Of a stretch of DNA of 64,000 nucleotides, positions 1 to 12,189 are shown piece by piece (the first letter of the stretch is position 1; each line of letters starts with the position of its first letter). The notes below the pieces were generated by a model. It had not been told where the DNA came from. It was given only the letters and a program-made list of their open reading frames with translations, and did not search any database. This stretch comes from Anisodus tanguticus. Lineage: Eukaryota; Streptophyta; Magnoliopsida; Solanales; Solanaceae. Location: assembly GCA_034509755.1 (NCBI GenBank), contig CM067541.1, positions 17,844,001 through 17,908,000 of the forward strand, written 5' to 3'. A program made the position numbers and the translations under genes.

Positions 1-410
1 ACTCTTTAATAACTACATTTGTGGATGCTATTGTGTTTTTGTATGAGAAGAAAATATATTCTATCTATAAAATTTCAAAACTTCTCCTACAAGAAAAGGA
101 TAAATATGATAGAGTCCTTTTGTACAAAGAAAATCATTCGATAGAGTTGAATTGGAAGAGTCAGCCTGCGGGGTCATTTTCACATGTGCGCATTATTGTA
201 TTTTCTATCGAGAAATCCTTTTTGTAGTAAACAAAACCCTAAACTGTGATAGGTGATAAAAATATGGATTTAGGTGATACAGAGGCAAGGTGAGTGGAAG
301 GCTTCATGGTGCACAGCTGCATGTGATGAGTTCGGTTAGGAGGGTGCTTAGTATTGATTTTGTGTTTAGGTGCTGGACAGGAATTTGTATTTTGGGGCAG
401 CTTAGGTTGC
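1..410. other. unassigned AT-rich sequence
   Basis: I see no gene here. A short open frame at 21-227 has no recognisable motif, no splice context and plain AT-rich composition, so it is not called. The segment runs into the LTR-like repeat that starts near 411. Confidence 0.4.
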
Positions 411-1420
411 GACGGTAACTGTTAGAAATTTGTCTTTGGTGGGAGTTGCGTTCAACCATCTTTAATGACTTAAACACTAGGGTTCCGCATGTTGAAGACT
501 TTGATTCTTCACACGTGCATAATCTACTAAGTAAGTAGATGACCGTAGGGCCAAGGATCGTCAAATTTCATTGAGAACTGAAAGAGATATTGGTTCACGA
601 AGTGAGGTGTTTGAAGCATGAAAATGTGGTATAAACCAATCCTCCCTCATCGGTGGGGGAAGAAAGATTTGTTTAGTTTATAAATCTCAAAATTGGCTTG
701 GGGTTTGGGACCCCAAGGGGTAACCCGTGTGTTTGAAGTAGGGAGGACCTAGATGTGCTTTGGTTCGAGGCTAAGCCCACACGCGCGCGCCGCCCGCCCG
801 TCCGGACCGGTCTGATATTATCTTTTTGGATCCAAATTGCTTCATATTTACAATTTGGTCCCTGAAGTTTCAGATAAGATGAAATTGGACAGAGAACTTG
901 TGCTTTTGCTGTTGGTTTTGGAATGTTAACCTCCATTATTATGCACATCAATTCAGTCATTCATTTGGCTGAATTACTACCTCTCTAATTGTCATTACTT
1001 GGCCAGTAACAACAATTATGTGGGCGGTTGATAAGTCCCCTCCTTACACTATATAATGAAGCTTTTGCTCAATTGTTGAGACTACACTACACAAACAAAA
1101 AATCAGATTCTTCCTACTACTTTCCAGCATCATTTCATTACACTAAGTTCTTCAAAGTAACACTTGAGTTTTCCTTTGCTCATTTGTTGAGTTGCTGTTT
1201 TATCTTGGGAGACTATTGTCCAGAACGTAGAAATGATATATACGGGGCAATCTTGTCTTAAAGACAGAGTGTCATCACTCGACCCATCAAACCAAAGTGC
1301 TTGTAATCTCTTGTTCCAGTTTCTTGTTCCAGTTTATTAAAATTTCAGTTTGTTGTAATTTCATTTTGTTGTAATACTTAGCAGTTACTTATTTCGTTTC
1401 CTGCACCATTGTAATCAACA
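411..1420 (+). repeat. LTR-like repeat, copy A
   Basis: This stretch matches 15057-16212 in the same order and orientation. Shared blocks are the start (TGTTAGAAATTTG at about 420 versus TGTTGGAAATTTA at 15061), the block with AGATATTGG and a GTGTTTGA/GTTTGAGA run near 580-620 (15205-15230), a TATA-like block (about 1050 versus 15655), a block around ATCTTGGGAGACTATTGTCC (1203), and GGGGCAATCTTGTCTTAAAG (1245 versus 15880). Both copies have a CG-rich patch in the middle. TATA box, downstream leader and length fit an LTR. No internal coding region is attached, so this is a solo or truncated LTR of unnamed family. The right edge is cut by the next element near 1420. Confidence 0.5.
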
Positions 1421-3473
1421 GTAACATCCCGCAATTTTGCGATAGAATACGTGGTAAATTAAGATGAACTTGGAGGGTTTATGACAGTGTTATTAGAAGA
1501 TTCAGTAAGTTTGATATTTTCTTTTTGTGGAATAGTTTTGCAATTTTTTTTATAAATATAATTTTATATAGTTATTAATATTACTAATTTTTTGATACAC
1601 TTAAAATTATATAAATGACATGAGGAAGTTTATAAATGAGATTTTCTTTATTACAAAAATAGAAATTCTTTTTCTTATAAGGAAAGAAAATTATCTTTTC
1701 CCATTTTGAGATTTCATAGTATAAAAATTTGTACTTTTGAGATCGGATTGGAAAATATAATATATATATATATATTTTTATGAAATATTCATGTATATCT
1801 CACTTATAAGATGTTTATAATTTATTAATATTATAATTGAAATATCTGGATGTCTAGTATTTTAGGGGAAAGGTTAAAGTTCTATCCTTATCCAATTTGT
1901 TCCACTATCAACTACTTTTATTAAACAAATTTCTACATGGGTCATATGTATAACTTTCTAGAACTAGGATAAAATATATATACATATATGGTTTACATCT
2001 TCCACAACATAACTTTCTTAGTCATTACATTACGTGGCATATAAAAAAAAAAAAAAAGAGGGGTCTTATTTTTGAACGTTTCACAAGATGGGAGACCGGC
2101 CCTTACTATTTTTTTGGGGAACAATACGCACAGCAGCTATTGCTGCTAGTAAATTTACGAAATGGATTTATTTGCTTGAGGGAGAGGATCGTCTGCCAAG
2201 GTCCAAGAAAATTGATAGTTCTGATATCTTACGACTGCAAAAATCGTGAAACTCCTTTAGTGTTCATTCAGGATTGACTCATTGTAGTCATTCAAAGTTC
2301 GAATCAAGGTATGTTAAGGCTATTCTTTTTTTTTCTTCTTTTTTGATATGATCCTTGAAAGAACGATATATGACGAAACATTCGCAAAAGAAAACTCTAC
2401 TCTTAACTATTGATGTTATGCCTTCTCTATACTCTTGAAAAGATTTCATGGCTCTTGTTTGTCCCTTCGGAGTACTTTTTCTGTATTTTATATTATCTCT
2501 CAATATGTGATATTTTATGCTCCTTATTGGTTTCATGACAGCTGATATACAGAGTTACATAACGATAGGTGGAGGGTAACGACCTTTATGTCACTCTAGC
2601 CATGTTCATGATGTTCTTCATAGGTCCTTCATGCATTATATATATGTATTTATTTTATGACATCGAGTGGCGCTATAGTCGACCAGGTACGACACTTATA
2701 TGTGCACACCACTGCAGGGTATGATAACATCGGTCCTATTAAGGCCGGGTACGATAACACCGAGTCCTATTAAGGCCAAGTACGATAACACCGAGTCCTA
2801 TTAAGGCCGAGTACGATAATATCGAGTCTCGTATTAGGGCCGGGTATGATAACACTGAGTTCCATATTTGGGTCAGGTACAATATGATATTAACAACACC
2901 CCAAAGTGTGGTTATATATATAAATTGGTTTTTAGTGTATTATGCATCGTATACGCCCACAATGGCTTCCCGAGGTTCATGTGGTTCTTTACCATCTATC
3001 ACACGTGTTATTGTCTTTGCTTATGATTTACATGCCTTACATATTCGGTACATCCATTTGTACTGACGTCCCTTTGTTGGGGGCGCTGCATTTGATGCCC
3101 GCAGGTTCAGGCAGACAGGTTGACAGTCCCCCACATTAGGCTGTCTCCAAATTTCAGTGGTTGATTGGGGAGCTCCACTTCTTCCTGGAATTAGCCGAGA
3201 CGAGTCTGTAGATTATGTACATATTATATGGGTATGTCGGGGCCCTGTTTTGACAAGTACATTCTCAATTTTCTTGGAGGCTTCATAGACGTATGTGGTC
3301 ATGTTCAGTTATGTACAGGTGTATGTTTTTGTTATACTGACCGAGTTCTTCAGTGTGTCTTATTGTTTATGTTTTACAGATTTTCATATTTTATTATATT
3401 TTATAGTCTGCTACAAGTTCATAGTAATTGCATATAGATCATGGTCAACCGCTTTCAGATTTGGGGCATGACA
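1420..3473 (+). mobile_element. probable Ty3/gypsy LTR (solo or truncated)
   Basis: The left edge begins near GTAACATCCCGCAATTTTG and the right edge ends with CAGATTTGGGGCATGACA. Both resemble the ends of Tekay/Del-type chromovirus LTRs common in Solanaceae, as does the inner block GGGTATGTCGGGGCCCTG at about 3231. A five-copy tandem array sits inside at 2717-2874. No gag or pol follows; the next sequence at 3474 is the broken end of a copia element on the other strand. No 5-bp target duplication is evident, so one or both ends may be eroded. The family assignment is from memory of LTR sequence style and needs a repeat-library match. Confidence 0.5.
2717..2874 (+). repeat. tandem repeat, 30-33 bp unit, five copies
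   Basis: Units begin at about 2717, 2747, 2778, 2809 and 2842. The core of each is GTACGATAACACCGAGTCC followed by TATTAAGGCC, with single-base changes and small length changes between copies. The array lies inside the probable gypsy LTR and looks like a U3-type repeat. Confidence 0.8.
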
Positions 3474-3479
3474 GCGACA

Positions 3480-5002
3480 AAATCATAGGGTAACGAGAAA
3501 GATCAACCACCAAATAGATATCAGATGGTGAGAGTAATGTATCAGATGAAGAGTTAGATGGAGAGGCACTTGAATTAGGATCTGGTGCGGGAGTTGATAC
3601 CACTATTTACAGGAGATGCACTTGGTTGATTTGTAATTGCGGGCAGAGTAGGAGGCTCGACTGGTTGGACGACTAAAGGTGAGGACGTTGGCAGAATAAT
3701 AGGTGATGAGACCCATGGAGTTTGAGATTGAGGAGAGATGGTAGTGGTCCAAGAATAGATTCTTTTGAGAATGGGAATATTGTTTCATCAAATTGAACAT
3801 GCCTAGCAATATAGACTTTTCCAGTGGATTTGTCTATAACCATGATGTGAGGGACTATAACCCAAGAACACACAAGGTTGACTACTAAAATTCATTTAAT
3901 GGCGATTGTAAGGATGGAGATACAGAAAACAAAGACACCCAAATACCCGAAGAAAGTGATAATAAGGGAAGTATGGAAGACTACTTTAAAGGGAGATTTG
4001 TCATCGTTGGGTAGTGTGCGTTGGTTGGTGTGGGAAGGCGATTAATCAAATAAATGGCAGTGTCGAAGGCAAAGTGCCAAAACTTAGATGGGGTATAGCT
4101 ATGTGCTATTAAATTTAGTCCAGTTTCAACAATATGTCTATGTTTGCATTCAACTTTACCATGAGGACAATAGATTTTATGAATGATTCCCAATTTGGCA
4201 CACAACGAGGATAAGGGTCTGAATTCACCACCCCAATCAGTTTGAATAACTTTAAGTTTAGTTTGAAATTGGCGTTCAACAAGATCTTGAAATTGAGAAA
4301 AAATTGTAAGAACGTCTGACTTGCGAAAGAGAGGATAGAACCAAATATAACTAGAAAAATCATCAACAAAAACTAAAAGAAATCTATGTCCATGTGAGGA
4401 TAAAAATGGAGAAGAGCCCCAAACATCGACAAAAACTACTTGAATAAAGAAGTATTTTTATTAATACAAAGAGGAAGAGATAATTTGTGCGACTTGCCAA
4501 GTTGACAAGTGCTACATAAAGTATCTAATTTATAACTAGAAGCAGAAAGCCTATAACTATATAACACTTGACTAAGCACTCGTTGATGGGGATGCCCAAG
4601 CCGAAGATGCCAATGAGAGGAGGAAAGCTTTGTGGCCGAGAGAGCTGAAGGATGAAAAGATGCATAAGACTTGACTTGGTGTAGACTGTAGAGACCGCTA
4701 CTGCTCGGACCTGAAAGAAGCAGAATCTTGGAGTACCGATCCTTGACAAGAAAATGGTAAGGATGAAATTCAAAGAAAGTGTTATTATCCTGAGCAAATT
4801 TTTGGACAGAGAAGAGAGGTTTAGTAATAGTTGGAACATGGAGAATATCATTTAAATAGAATGTACGATTGGAAGCATTAATGAATGAAGCATTCCCAGT
4901 GTTATGAATTGACAGGCCTTGTCCATTGCCAATATGGAGTTGATCCGGACCTTTATATTCCTCTACGTGATGAAATCTGGATAGATCAAGGGCAACATGG
5001 TG
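3480..5002 (-). pseudogene. copia protease-integrase remnant
   Basis: Minus-strand translation gives integrase pieces including CPHGKVECKHRHIVETGL (minus, around 4165-4115) and the integrase C-terminal block AIYLINRLPTPT near 4050. In canonical copia integrase the last catalytic Glu sits in an NGxAERKHRHI-like segment, so VECKHRHI keeps the Glu in a changed context. Frames shift at about 4205 and in 4370-4525. The remnant ends in the low-complexity spacer before reverse transcriptase. Confidence 0.7.
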
Positions 5003-6033
5003 AGTGGCACCGGTGTCAGGGAACTAATTTTGAGTGAATGGGATATGCGCTTGATGAGTGAGATATGCTGAGGGATTTATGGTATGATTGTAGTGCTGAA
5101 AACATGTGGGCTCAAGGTGATTTGTGCCATTACATATTTGGCACCTCGACCTGCCATCATTAGTAATGTTCCACGCCTGGCCATTACTGTAGTTTGACGA
5201 ACCAGTGTTGTTCATATTTCTGGAAAAGGAGCCAGGACCACCATGTCCTTCTCGTCCTCGGAATGAACCACGACTACCACGACCACGTTGAGAAGATTGA
5301 TTGCTTGGTTGATCTGATGAAGGAGAACGCTGGACAAAATTAGCCGCTGGGGTAAAATTGATATCAACTGGTGAGTTGGTGATCGTAAGAGAAGATAACG
5401 ATGGTCCATGTATGAATTTATGATTTAGCAAGAGACTGAGAAGCTCTGCATAAGTTACAGGTTCGGGACGAGCCGATAAAGTTGTCACAATGTCCTTAAA
5501 GTCAGGCCTTAATCCTTTGAAAACATAAATATTAAAATCAGAGGTAATCAATGGCCTTCCTGCGGCAGCAAGTTTGTGAGAGGAGTTTTTCCTTTTGAAG
5601 AAATTGGGTAACATTCAGATCATCTTGTTTCAAATTTTTCAATTGCATATGCAAATTAAGGATTCTATTATTTGATGGAGAGGACAAGGCTGCTTCTAAG
5701 GCTTCCCAAATTTCTTTAGAGGTGTTCAAGCCAATAACGATAGGAAGAATTTCTTCAGAAAGCGAAGAAATCAGGAGACTCGTGATAAGTTGATCTTGTT
5801 GTATCCAACTCATGTAGTCTGGATTCGGCTTAGAACCATCTGCTCCTTTAACAGAAATTAGAGGAGCAGGACAAGGCTTTGATCCATCAATGAAACCATG
5901 AAGGTTTTGCCCGCGGAGGAACGATACCAGTTGTGTCTTCCAAAATAAGTAATTTTTGGAGGTGAGTTTGATTGAAATAAAGTGATGAGCATGGCATGGT
6001 TGATGAAGAGGATGTGGATGATGAAGAAGACAT
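5003..6033 (-). pseudogene. copia gag and start of protease, broken
   Basis: The gag start is the ATG at 6033-6031, three bases after the primer-binding site. It encodes a Ser-rich N terminus, then a copia-type gag with the block LNTSKEIWEALEAALSS, then a Gly/Arg-rich stretch (about 5230-5290), then one CCHC zinc knuckle (CQICNGTNHLEPTC, minus strand near 5145-5105). A protease-like DTGATHH motif follows at about 5012-4990. Reading continues only by changing frame between about 5890 and 5810 and again near 5600, and a W-to-stop change precedes the DTG motif. These changes mark it as a dead copy. Confidence 0.8.
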
Positions 6034-6047
6034 TGTCCCTAATACCA

Positions 6048-6260
6048 TGTCAAGACACTTTGAATACAAAACAGAGTGTTTCTACACTGATACACACGTC
6101 CGTGGATACATATATACAAGTATACAACTTGGAGTCCTAGATTAACTAGTAGAGAATAATGTCCATAATGTCCTGGAAGATAAATCCCTATAGAATTCTA
6201 GTTGTACTAGACTTAGTCGAGTCCGTTGCGGATAAAGATTGGGATGCTCCGATATTAACA
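6048..6260 (-). repeat. 5' LTR of the truncated copia
   Basis: On the plus strand it runs from TGTCAAGACACTTTG to CCGATATTAACA, giving short inverted ends TGTYAA/TTRACA. The left edge directly abuts the primer-binding site. No partner LTR is present in the window. Confidence 0.7.
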
Positions 6261-6451
6261 CTTGTTAGTAGGTGATCATATATAATCACCACATAAAAAG
6301 GATGATATTTTCATTCAAAATTATAGTTGTTTAATCATTCAAAAGGATGATATTATCATTCTAAGTGAGGTAGAACATCAGAGATAATATTTTTGTGGTT
6401 ACAAGAGTTATGACTACTTTCTAGATCATGGATAGTTGTTACATGAGTTAC

Positions 6452-6709
6452 TACTAGAGTTGGTTAATGGATTAGTTAGCTTAGCCTAATTATGATGTAT
6501 TAGTCCATTAGTTGATTAATTAATTAGTTAGTTGTTAGATATTTTAGTGTCAGTTGTATGTGTGGGACCACAATAGGGAGTTAGTTAGAGAATCGGGTCG
6601 GTGTATTGTAGCTTGTATATAAGTTGTATTGTAATTCTTCTACTATTAAGTTTTTCATATGAATGAGATCAGTTTTATATCTTCTCAAATTACACTCTAA
6701 GTTTCATTA
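6452..6709 (+). repeat. 5' LTR of the 6.45-11.5 kb copia
   Basis: 258 bp, from TACTAGAGTTGGTTAATGG to CTCTAAGTTTCATTA. It contains TTGTATATAAGTTG as a possible TATA region near 6615. It aligns along its length with 11274-11524, with scattered substitutions and small indels. Confidence 0.88.
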
Positions 6710-6720
6710 TGGTATCAGAG
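6710..6720 (+). other. primer-binding site, initiator tRNA-Met type
   Basis: TGGTATCAGAG directly abuts the 5' LTR end. This is the standard plant copia primer site, complementary to the 3' end of initiator tRNA-Met. Confidence 0.85.
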
Positions 6721-8173
6721 TTGTGAGTTGAGATTCGATTCAACCTAATTGTGACAGAACTATTTTCGATTCTAAATTCGATTAAGCTCAATTTCTTCTT
6801 CTGTTACAGAGGAAATGGCGAATGGAGATGAAGCTACTTCAATTGCAAACTCTTGATTTGATCGAACGAAAGCACAATCATCCATTTTATATTCATACAT
6901 TGGACACTCCTAGATGTGTTTTGATAGCAGTATAACTTACTGGGATGGATAATTATTCACTATGGAGCATCCGTGTTGATAAATCTTTGAGCAAAGAGTA
7001 AGTTAAGGTTTGTGCTAGGAACATGTAAAAGTAGTGATTACCAATGGGAATTGGAATAACAGTGGAAGAAATGCAATGTTTTTGTGCTTGTATGGATTAT
7101 GAACATTGTATCAAAGGAATTGGTTAGTGGCATTGTCTATGCTTTAGATGCAACCATAGTATGGGCAGATCTGAAAGAGAAATTTGATAAATAACGGATC
7201 GTAAGTTTATCAACTTCACAAAGAAATATGCACAATCCGTCAAGGTAATTTGACTATTTCTGGTTATTTTACGAAATTGATATTGCTATAGGATGAATTT
7301 GATGCTCTTGTCCCTAAACCATCATGTAATTGTGATAAATCGAAGACATATATCGATCATTTGGCATATTTGCACTTGTTTGGTTTCTTAATGGGGCTGA
7401 ATGAGGTATATGTCCAGGCTCGTAGTCAAATACTAATTATGAGTCTCCTACCTAGTATTAGCAAGGCTTATTCAATAATAATGTCAGATGAAAGCCAACG
7501 TACAATAGCAGGGACACATACATGTGGAGATATTTTGGATCCAACTGCTTTGTATGCAGGAAAAGAAAATACACAAAGAAATTTCCTAAGGAAGAACTGG
7601 GATAAGATTTGTGATTACTGCAAATGAAATGATCATATTACGGATGATTGTTACAGATTGCATGGTTATACACCTAATTGGAAGTATAAAAGGAAACCGT
7701 TATAGGAACAAGGCATGGCTAATCATGTACATGTAGACAGGGAAGAGATGTCATCACATGATGTCTTTGCACCAGTGAATAGGAACTATGGACAACATGA
7801 TGCCTCAATGAATAGGAACAATGGTTAGCATGATATTCCTGCAACTCAACCATCTTCTTCTGGCCAGTATCAGCAACAGTATCAGCAATACATGAACATG
7901 ATGGACAAAGAAACAGTAGGATCACTTGATAATATGACAAACATGGCATGTATAACTGACATTCCAAAAGCTTTTCTGTTAATCATGAAAATGAGATTTG
8001 GATAATAGACTCAGGAGTTACATGTCACATGACTTCTAAACTAATAGGTTGATTTCAGTTTATAAAGGTAGTGTAGGAAGGAAAGTACACTTACCTAATG
8101 GGCAAACAACCACAGTAACACATTATGGTCATTGTAGAACACCTGGTGGGGGATTGTTAGAGAATGTGTTAGT

Positions 8174-8227
8174 GGTACCAGACTTCAAACATGATTTATA
8201 TTGGTACCAGACTTCAAACATGATTTA
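8174..8227 (+). repeat. 29-bp tandem microduplication inside pol
   Basis: A 29-base unit starting GGTACCAGACTTCAAACATG occupies 8174-8202 and is repeated from 8203 to 8227 (25 bases of the second copy present). The net gain of 29 bases shifts the protease-integrase reading frame. Confidence 0.9.
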
Positions 8228-10275
8228 CTTTTAGTAGCATACTTAACTAGACAATTGAAATGCACAGTTAATTTCTTTCTTGAGTTTTGTGTTTTCCAGG
8301 ACCTCTCAGATGGGAGGGTGATAGGGATTGGTAGAGAAGTACAAGGTCGGTACTACCTCCCAAGTCATATTACATGTAAAAGAGTCAGAGTTGATGAGAA
8401 GTTGTTGTTGGTGCAAGATTCAAACATGAATAAAATGGTGTGGCATAACAGATTGGGTCATCCTTTAATAAGAGTGTTGAAGCAAATGTCATTGATCAAA
8501 AGTGACATAGATGTCAATGCATGTAATACGTGTCCAGTCTGTCCACTAGCAAAGCAGACTAGATTACATTTTACTTTGAGTATGTCTAGGGCTAATGATG
8601 TATTTGACTTGATATGGATGTTTGGGGCCTTATAGGGCAGTTACTCATAATGGGTGCAGATTTTTCTTGATTGTTGTTGATGACAATACAAGGACTTGGT
8701 TGTACTTGCTCAAAATAAAAAGTGACATGTTTCAAGTTTTGAAATCCTTTCTTGCACTTGTTAAGAATCAGTTTAACATGCTTGTTAAGAAGGTAAGATC
8801 AGATAATAGTACTGAATTTTTCAATAAAAATGTGGTGAACTATTTAGATCCATGGGCATTATCCATGAAAGTAGTTGTCCACACACTCCAAAACAAAATG
8901 GAGCGGTGATGAGAAAACACAAGCACATTCTTGAGGTTGCCAGAGCACTAAAGTTTCAAGGTGTTATCCCCATTAGATTTTGGGGAGAATGTGTCTTAGG
9001 AGCTGTATATTTGATAAATAGATTGCCTACAACAGTTTTGAATGGGAAAGCACCCTATGAAGTATTTCATAAGCACAAACCCAAGCTAGATCATCTGAGA
9101 ATACTAGGATGACTATGTTATGCAACTAGGATGGTGAAACCTGATAAATTTTCATCCAGACCTAAAGCTTGTATACATATGGGTTATTCAACTACTCAAA
9201 AGGGTTATATCTTATATAGTCTATCTCAGAAAAAGTTGTTGGTAAGAAAGTATGTGGTTTTCAAGGAAGATATATTTTCTTTTAGGAAATTGAATGAAGG
9301 GCAAGTGTCATATTCTTAGCATATGCTCTTAATGATCATGATGGTACTGAAGAGGAACAATATGCAATACCTGCAGTTGTGCATGATGATCAACACATGT
9401 TATCTGATGAGGAAATTGTGCAAGAGATCATACCACAGTTTTAAATGCAACAAGAACCCGAAGAGCATGCTAGAGAAGCTGAAGGAGAGCATATTGCTGA
9501 TGTACCACCTGTTGAGGGTAATCAACCTGAAAAACCTGAAGGTGATCATCCTGCAGGTCCTGCTGCAGAAGGAAGAAGTTCAAGACAGTCCTCCAGAGTT
9601 TTGCATCCACCTATTTGGATGAAGGATTATGTGTCACAAGTGTCAGGTTCATCTAATCTTTACTCAATTAGAAATTATGCTTCTTATCAAGGTTTATCTC
9701 CAAGATATAGAGATTATTTAACTAATTTTTCAACTGAGACTGAGCCTAAGAACTATGAGGAGGATATCAAGGATAAAAGGTGGGTAGAAGCTATGAAACA
9801 AGAGATAAAGGCTTTAGAAGAAAATGGCACATAAAAGATTGTCAAGTTACCAACAGAGAAATGTGCAATAGGATGTAAGTGGGTTTTCAAGATTAAGTAC
9901 AAAGCTTATAGTCAAGTTGACAGGTTCAAGGCCATATTAGTGGCCAAAATTTATAGCCAGATTGAGGTATTGATTATCAAGAGACCTTTTCACCTATGGT
10001 GAAGATGGTCACGGTTAGATCCATTATAGTTATAGTTGCTGCTGAACATTGGATCATCTATCAAATGGATATATTCAATGCATTTTTATATAGAGACTTG
10101 TTTGAAGAAGTTTATATGGAATAGCCTATAAGGGGTTTGCTGGTCAGGGGGAGCATCTTGTTTGTAAACTTGTGAAGTCACTATGCGGACTCAAACAAGC
10201 ATCAAGACAATGAAATGCAAAGTTGGCAGAAACATTATCTATCTCATAATACACAGAGTCACCTTGATTACTAAG

Positions 10276-10322
10276 AGTAAGATGGTTGTTTTAGTGTTCA
10301 AGTAAGATGGTTGTTTTAGTGT
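10276..10322 (+). repeat. 25-bp tandem microduplication just before the RT active-site box
   Basis: The unit AGTAAGATGGTTGTTTTAGT plus GTTCA at 10276-10300 is repeated from 10301. It sits immediately upstream of the mutated YVYD box and adds 25 bases. Confidence 0.88.
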
Positions 10323-11273
10323 ATGTATATGATCTGTTGATCACAGATTGAAGAAACTAAACATGTATTACATAGTCATTTTAAGATCAAAGATTTAGGG
10401 GAGTTAAAATATTTCTTAAGTATTGAATTATGTAGATCCAACAAAGGAATAGTGATGAATCAAAGAAAATATGACTTAGAATTAATATCTGAAATTGGTT
10501 TGGCTGCTGCAAAATCAGTATTAACGCAACGAATCTAATATGAAGTTGGCTAGTGTTTAGTATAGTGCTTATGATGGTACTAGTGATTCTGTGTTTGAAG
10601 ATATAATTACATACCAGATGTTTGTGGGAAAGTTGTTGTACCTCACAAGCACTAGGTCTGATATAGCCTTTGCGGTGCAATTCTTAATTCAGTTCATGCA
10701 AAATCCCAAGTTGTCACATTGGGTTGCAGCACTAAGGGTAGTGAGATACATCAAGAATGAACCATGTAAGGAGTTGCTAATGAGTTCAAACAAGAGTTAC
10801 CAACTGATAGGGTATTGTGATGCTAACTGGGCTGCTTGTCCAATCACAAGAAGGTTTATTACTGATTTTCTATTGAAGTTTGGTGACAAATCAAATAAGC
10901 ATAACATAGTCTCCATTTAGAAACAGAATACAAGTGTTTAGCCACACTAACAACTGAAGGTGGTTTGGGTATCAAACTTGTTCGAATAATTTGGTGTACA
11001 GTTGGTAGCACATGATTGCATACACTGTGATAGCAAGACTGCTATACAGATTGCTGCAGATTCAGTTTTCCATTAGAAAACCAAACACATAGAAATCGAT
11101 TGCTAATTTATCAAGAAAAGACAGCAACAAGGCCTGATCAAAACCAGTTACATTCATACCAAGGATCAATAGACTGATTTATTGACAAAAGCATTGGGCA
11201 GAACACAACATGATTTAGTGTTATACAAATTTGGAGTCTTGAATTTGATCAATCCATCCAGCTTAAGGGGGAG

Positions 11274-11524
11274 TATTGGAGTTGGTTAATAAATTAGTTA
11301 GTTAGTCTAATTATGATGTATTAATTCATTAGTTGGTTAATTAGTTAGAAAGTTAGTTGTTAGATATTTTAGTGTCAGTTGTATTATGTGGGACCACAAT
11401 AGGGAGTTAGTTATAGAATTGAATCGGTATAGTGATAAGTTGTATTGTAATGCTTCTACTGTAAGTTTTTCATATGAATGAGATCAGTTTTCTCTCTTCT
11501 CAAATTACTCTCTAAGTTTCATTA
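11274..11524 (+). repeat. 3' LTR of the 6.45-11.5 kb copia
   Basis: 251 bp, starting TATTGGAGTTGGTTAAT right after the polypurine tract and ending AAGTTTCATTA right before the GTTAC duplication. Confidence 0.88.
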
Positions 11525-11529
11525 GTTAC

Positions 11530-12189
11530 ACCAAAATATAATGGTCACTATCTAGCCTTTATAACCACTAACATATAATAATTCAATTTTAATATTACTA
11601 ATCTAATATTAAAATGCATTTTACATCAACATTTCTATACTCATTTTAATATTAAAAGAAGAGAGTTCATCAATTTAGTTGAAGGGAAACTATTATGCAT
11701 AATGAAGGTGTGCTATGCATTTGCAACCTCCATTTAGTAAAACAACAATCTCTACTCTAGAGTCAGTAGTGTGCTCTTCATTGAACTATGACTATTTATG
11801 AGTAATAAAGTATCACTGCTTACACATAATAATTAAGGTGTTAACATAAGTTTTAATAGCCAGCACATTACATCTTTGTGCTATCCCAATTTTTATGAGT
11901 AATTTTGAGAACAAGCCCAATTTTTATAGTAAGCGGTCTACTTCCACACTCACATAGGTGAAATTATGTCAAGGTGCTCCTTTAATTCTAACACCCACTC
12001 GTACGAGCTATAGATTTTTATTAAAAGTTCATAGACTCAACATTCACAAATCGTTACAGAATAAATGCACTCACACCATAGGGAGGGATTAAATAAATAT
12101 AATAGTGCATTTCACAACAAGTCATTATATGATTCGTTTTTCCCATTGAACCTGGTTATACGATCTATAGTCTCCATGTTGATTTTTCA
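11530..12189. other. unassigned AT-rich sequence, possibly copia 3' flank
   Basis: No gene is seen. The block around AACACTCACATAGGTGA-like sequence at 11949-11970 resembles 18231-18250 in the 3' untranslated part of the 17-23.7 kb copia, so the right half may be the 3' end of the copia relic that follows. Confidence 0.4.

Larger units (their letters stand above)
3474..6260 (-). mobile_element. Ty1/copia retrotransposon, 3'-truncated
   Basis: In minus-strand order the element has a 213-bp 5' LTR (6260 to 6048, TGTTAA...TTGACA), a primer-binding site at 6047-6036 (TGGTATTAGGGA, close to the initiator-Met type TGGTATCAGAGC), gag, protease and most of integrase. It stops at 3474 in the integrase-RT spacer, exactly at the gypsy LTR end. 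Reverse transcriptase, RNase H and the 3' LTR are missing. The simplest reading is truncation when, or after, the gypsy LTR came to lie there. Confidence 0.85.
6815..11262 (+). pseudogene. copia gag-pol, dead
   Basis: Gag starts at ATG 6815 after GAGGAA and hits a stop at 6854. Downstream pieces are LTGMDNYSLWS (gag, about 6939), a zinc knuckle broken by a stop at 7626-7628, protease with DSGVTCHMTS (about 8008; the usual A of DSGA is V), an HHCC zinc domain WHNRLGHP...CPVC (8442-8550), integrase (8610-9320) and RT/RNase H (9760-11220). In integrase the Glu of the DDE triad reads Met (NGAVMRKHKH, about 8897). A one-base loss near 8625-8632 shifts the frame at the first Asp region. The RT catalytic YVDD box reads YVYD at about 10322. 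Many further stops are present. It cannot make a working polyprotein. Confidence 0.9.
6452..11524 (+). mobile_element. full-length Ty1/copia retrotransposon with TA...TA LTR ends
   Basis: Both LTRs are present (6452-6709 and 11274-11524) and flanked by an identical 5-bp duplication GTTAC (6447-6451 and 11525-11529). The initiator-Met primer-binding site TGGTATCAGAG (6710-6720) directly follows the left LTR and a polypurine tract AAGGGGGAG (11265-11273) directly precedes the right one. Gag, protease, integrase, RT and RNase H are in copia order but heavily mutated. The element is 5073 bp, a normal length for the group. Confidence 0.92.

Noticed and set aside
21..227. 68-codon frame at the window start
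   Set aside because: No motif, no splice or promoter context, typical of chance frames in AT-rich DNA.
2717..2874. tandem array as a CRISPR-like repeat
   Set aside because: Units are head-to-tail with no spacers, in a plant LTR context.
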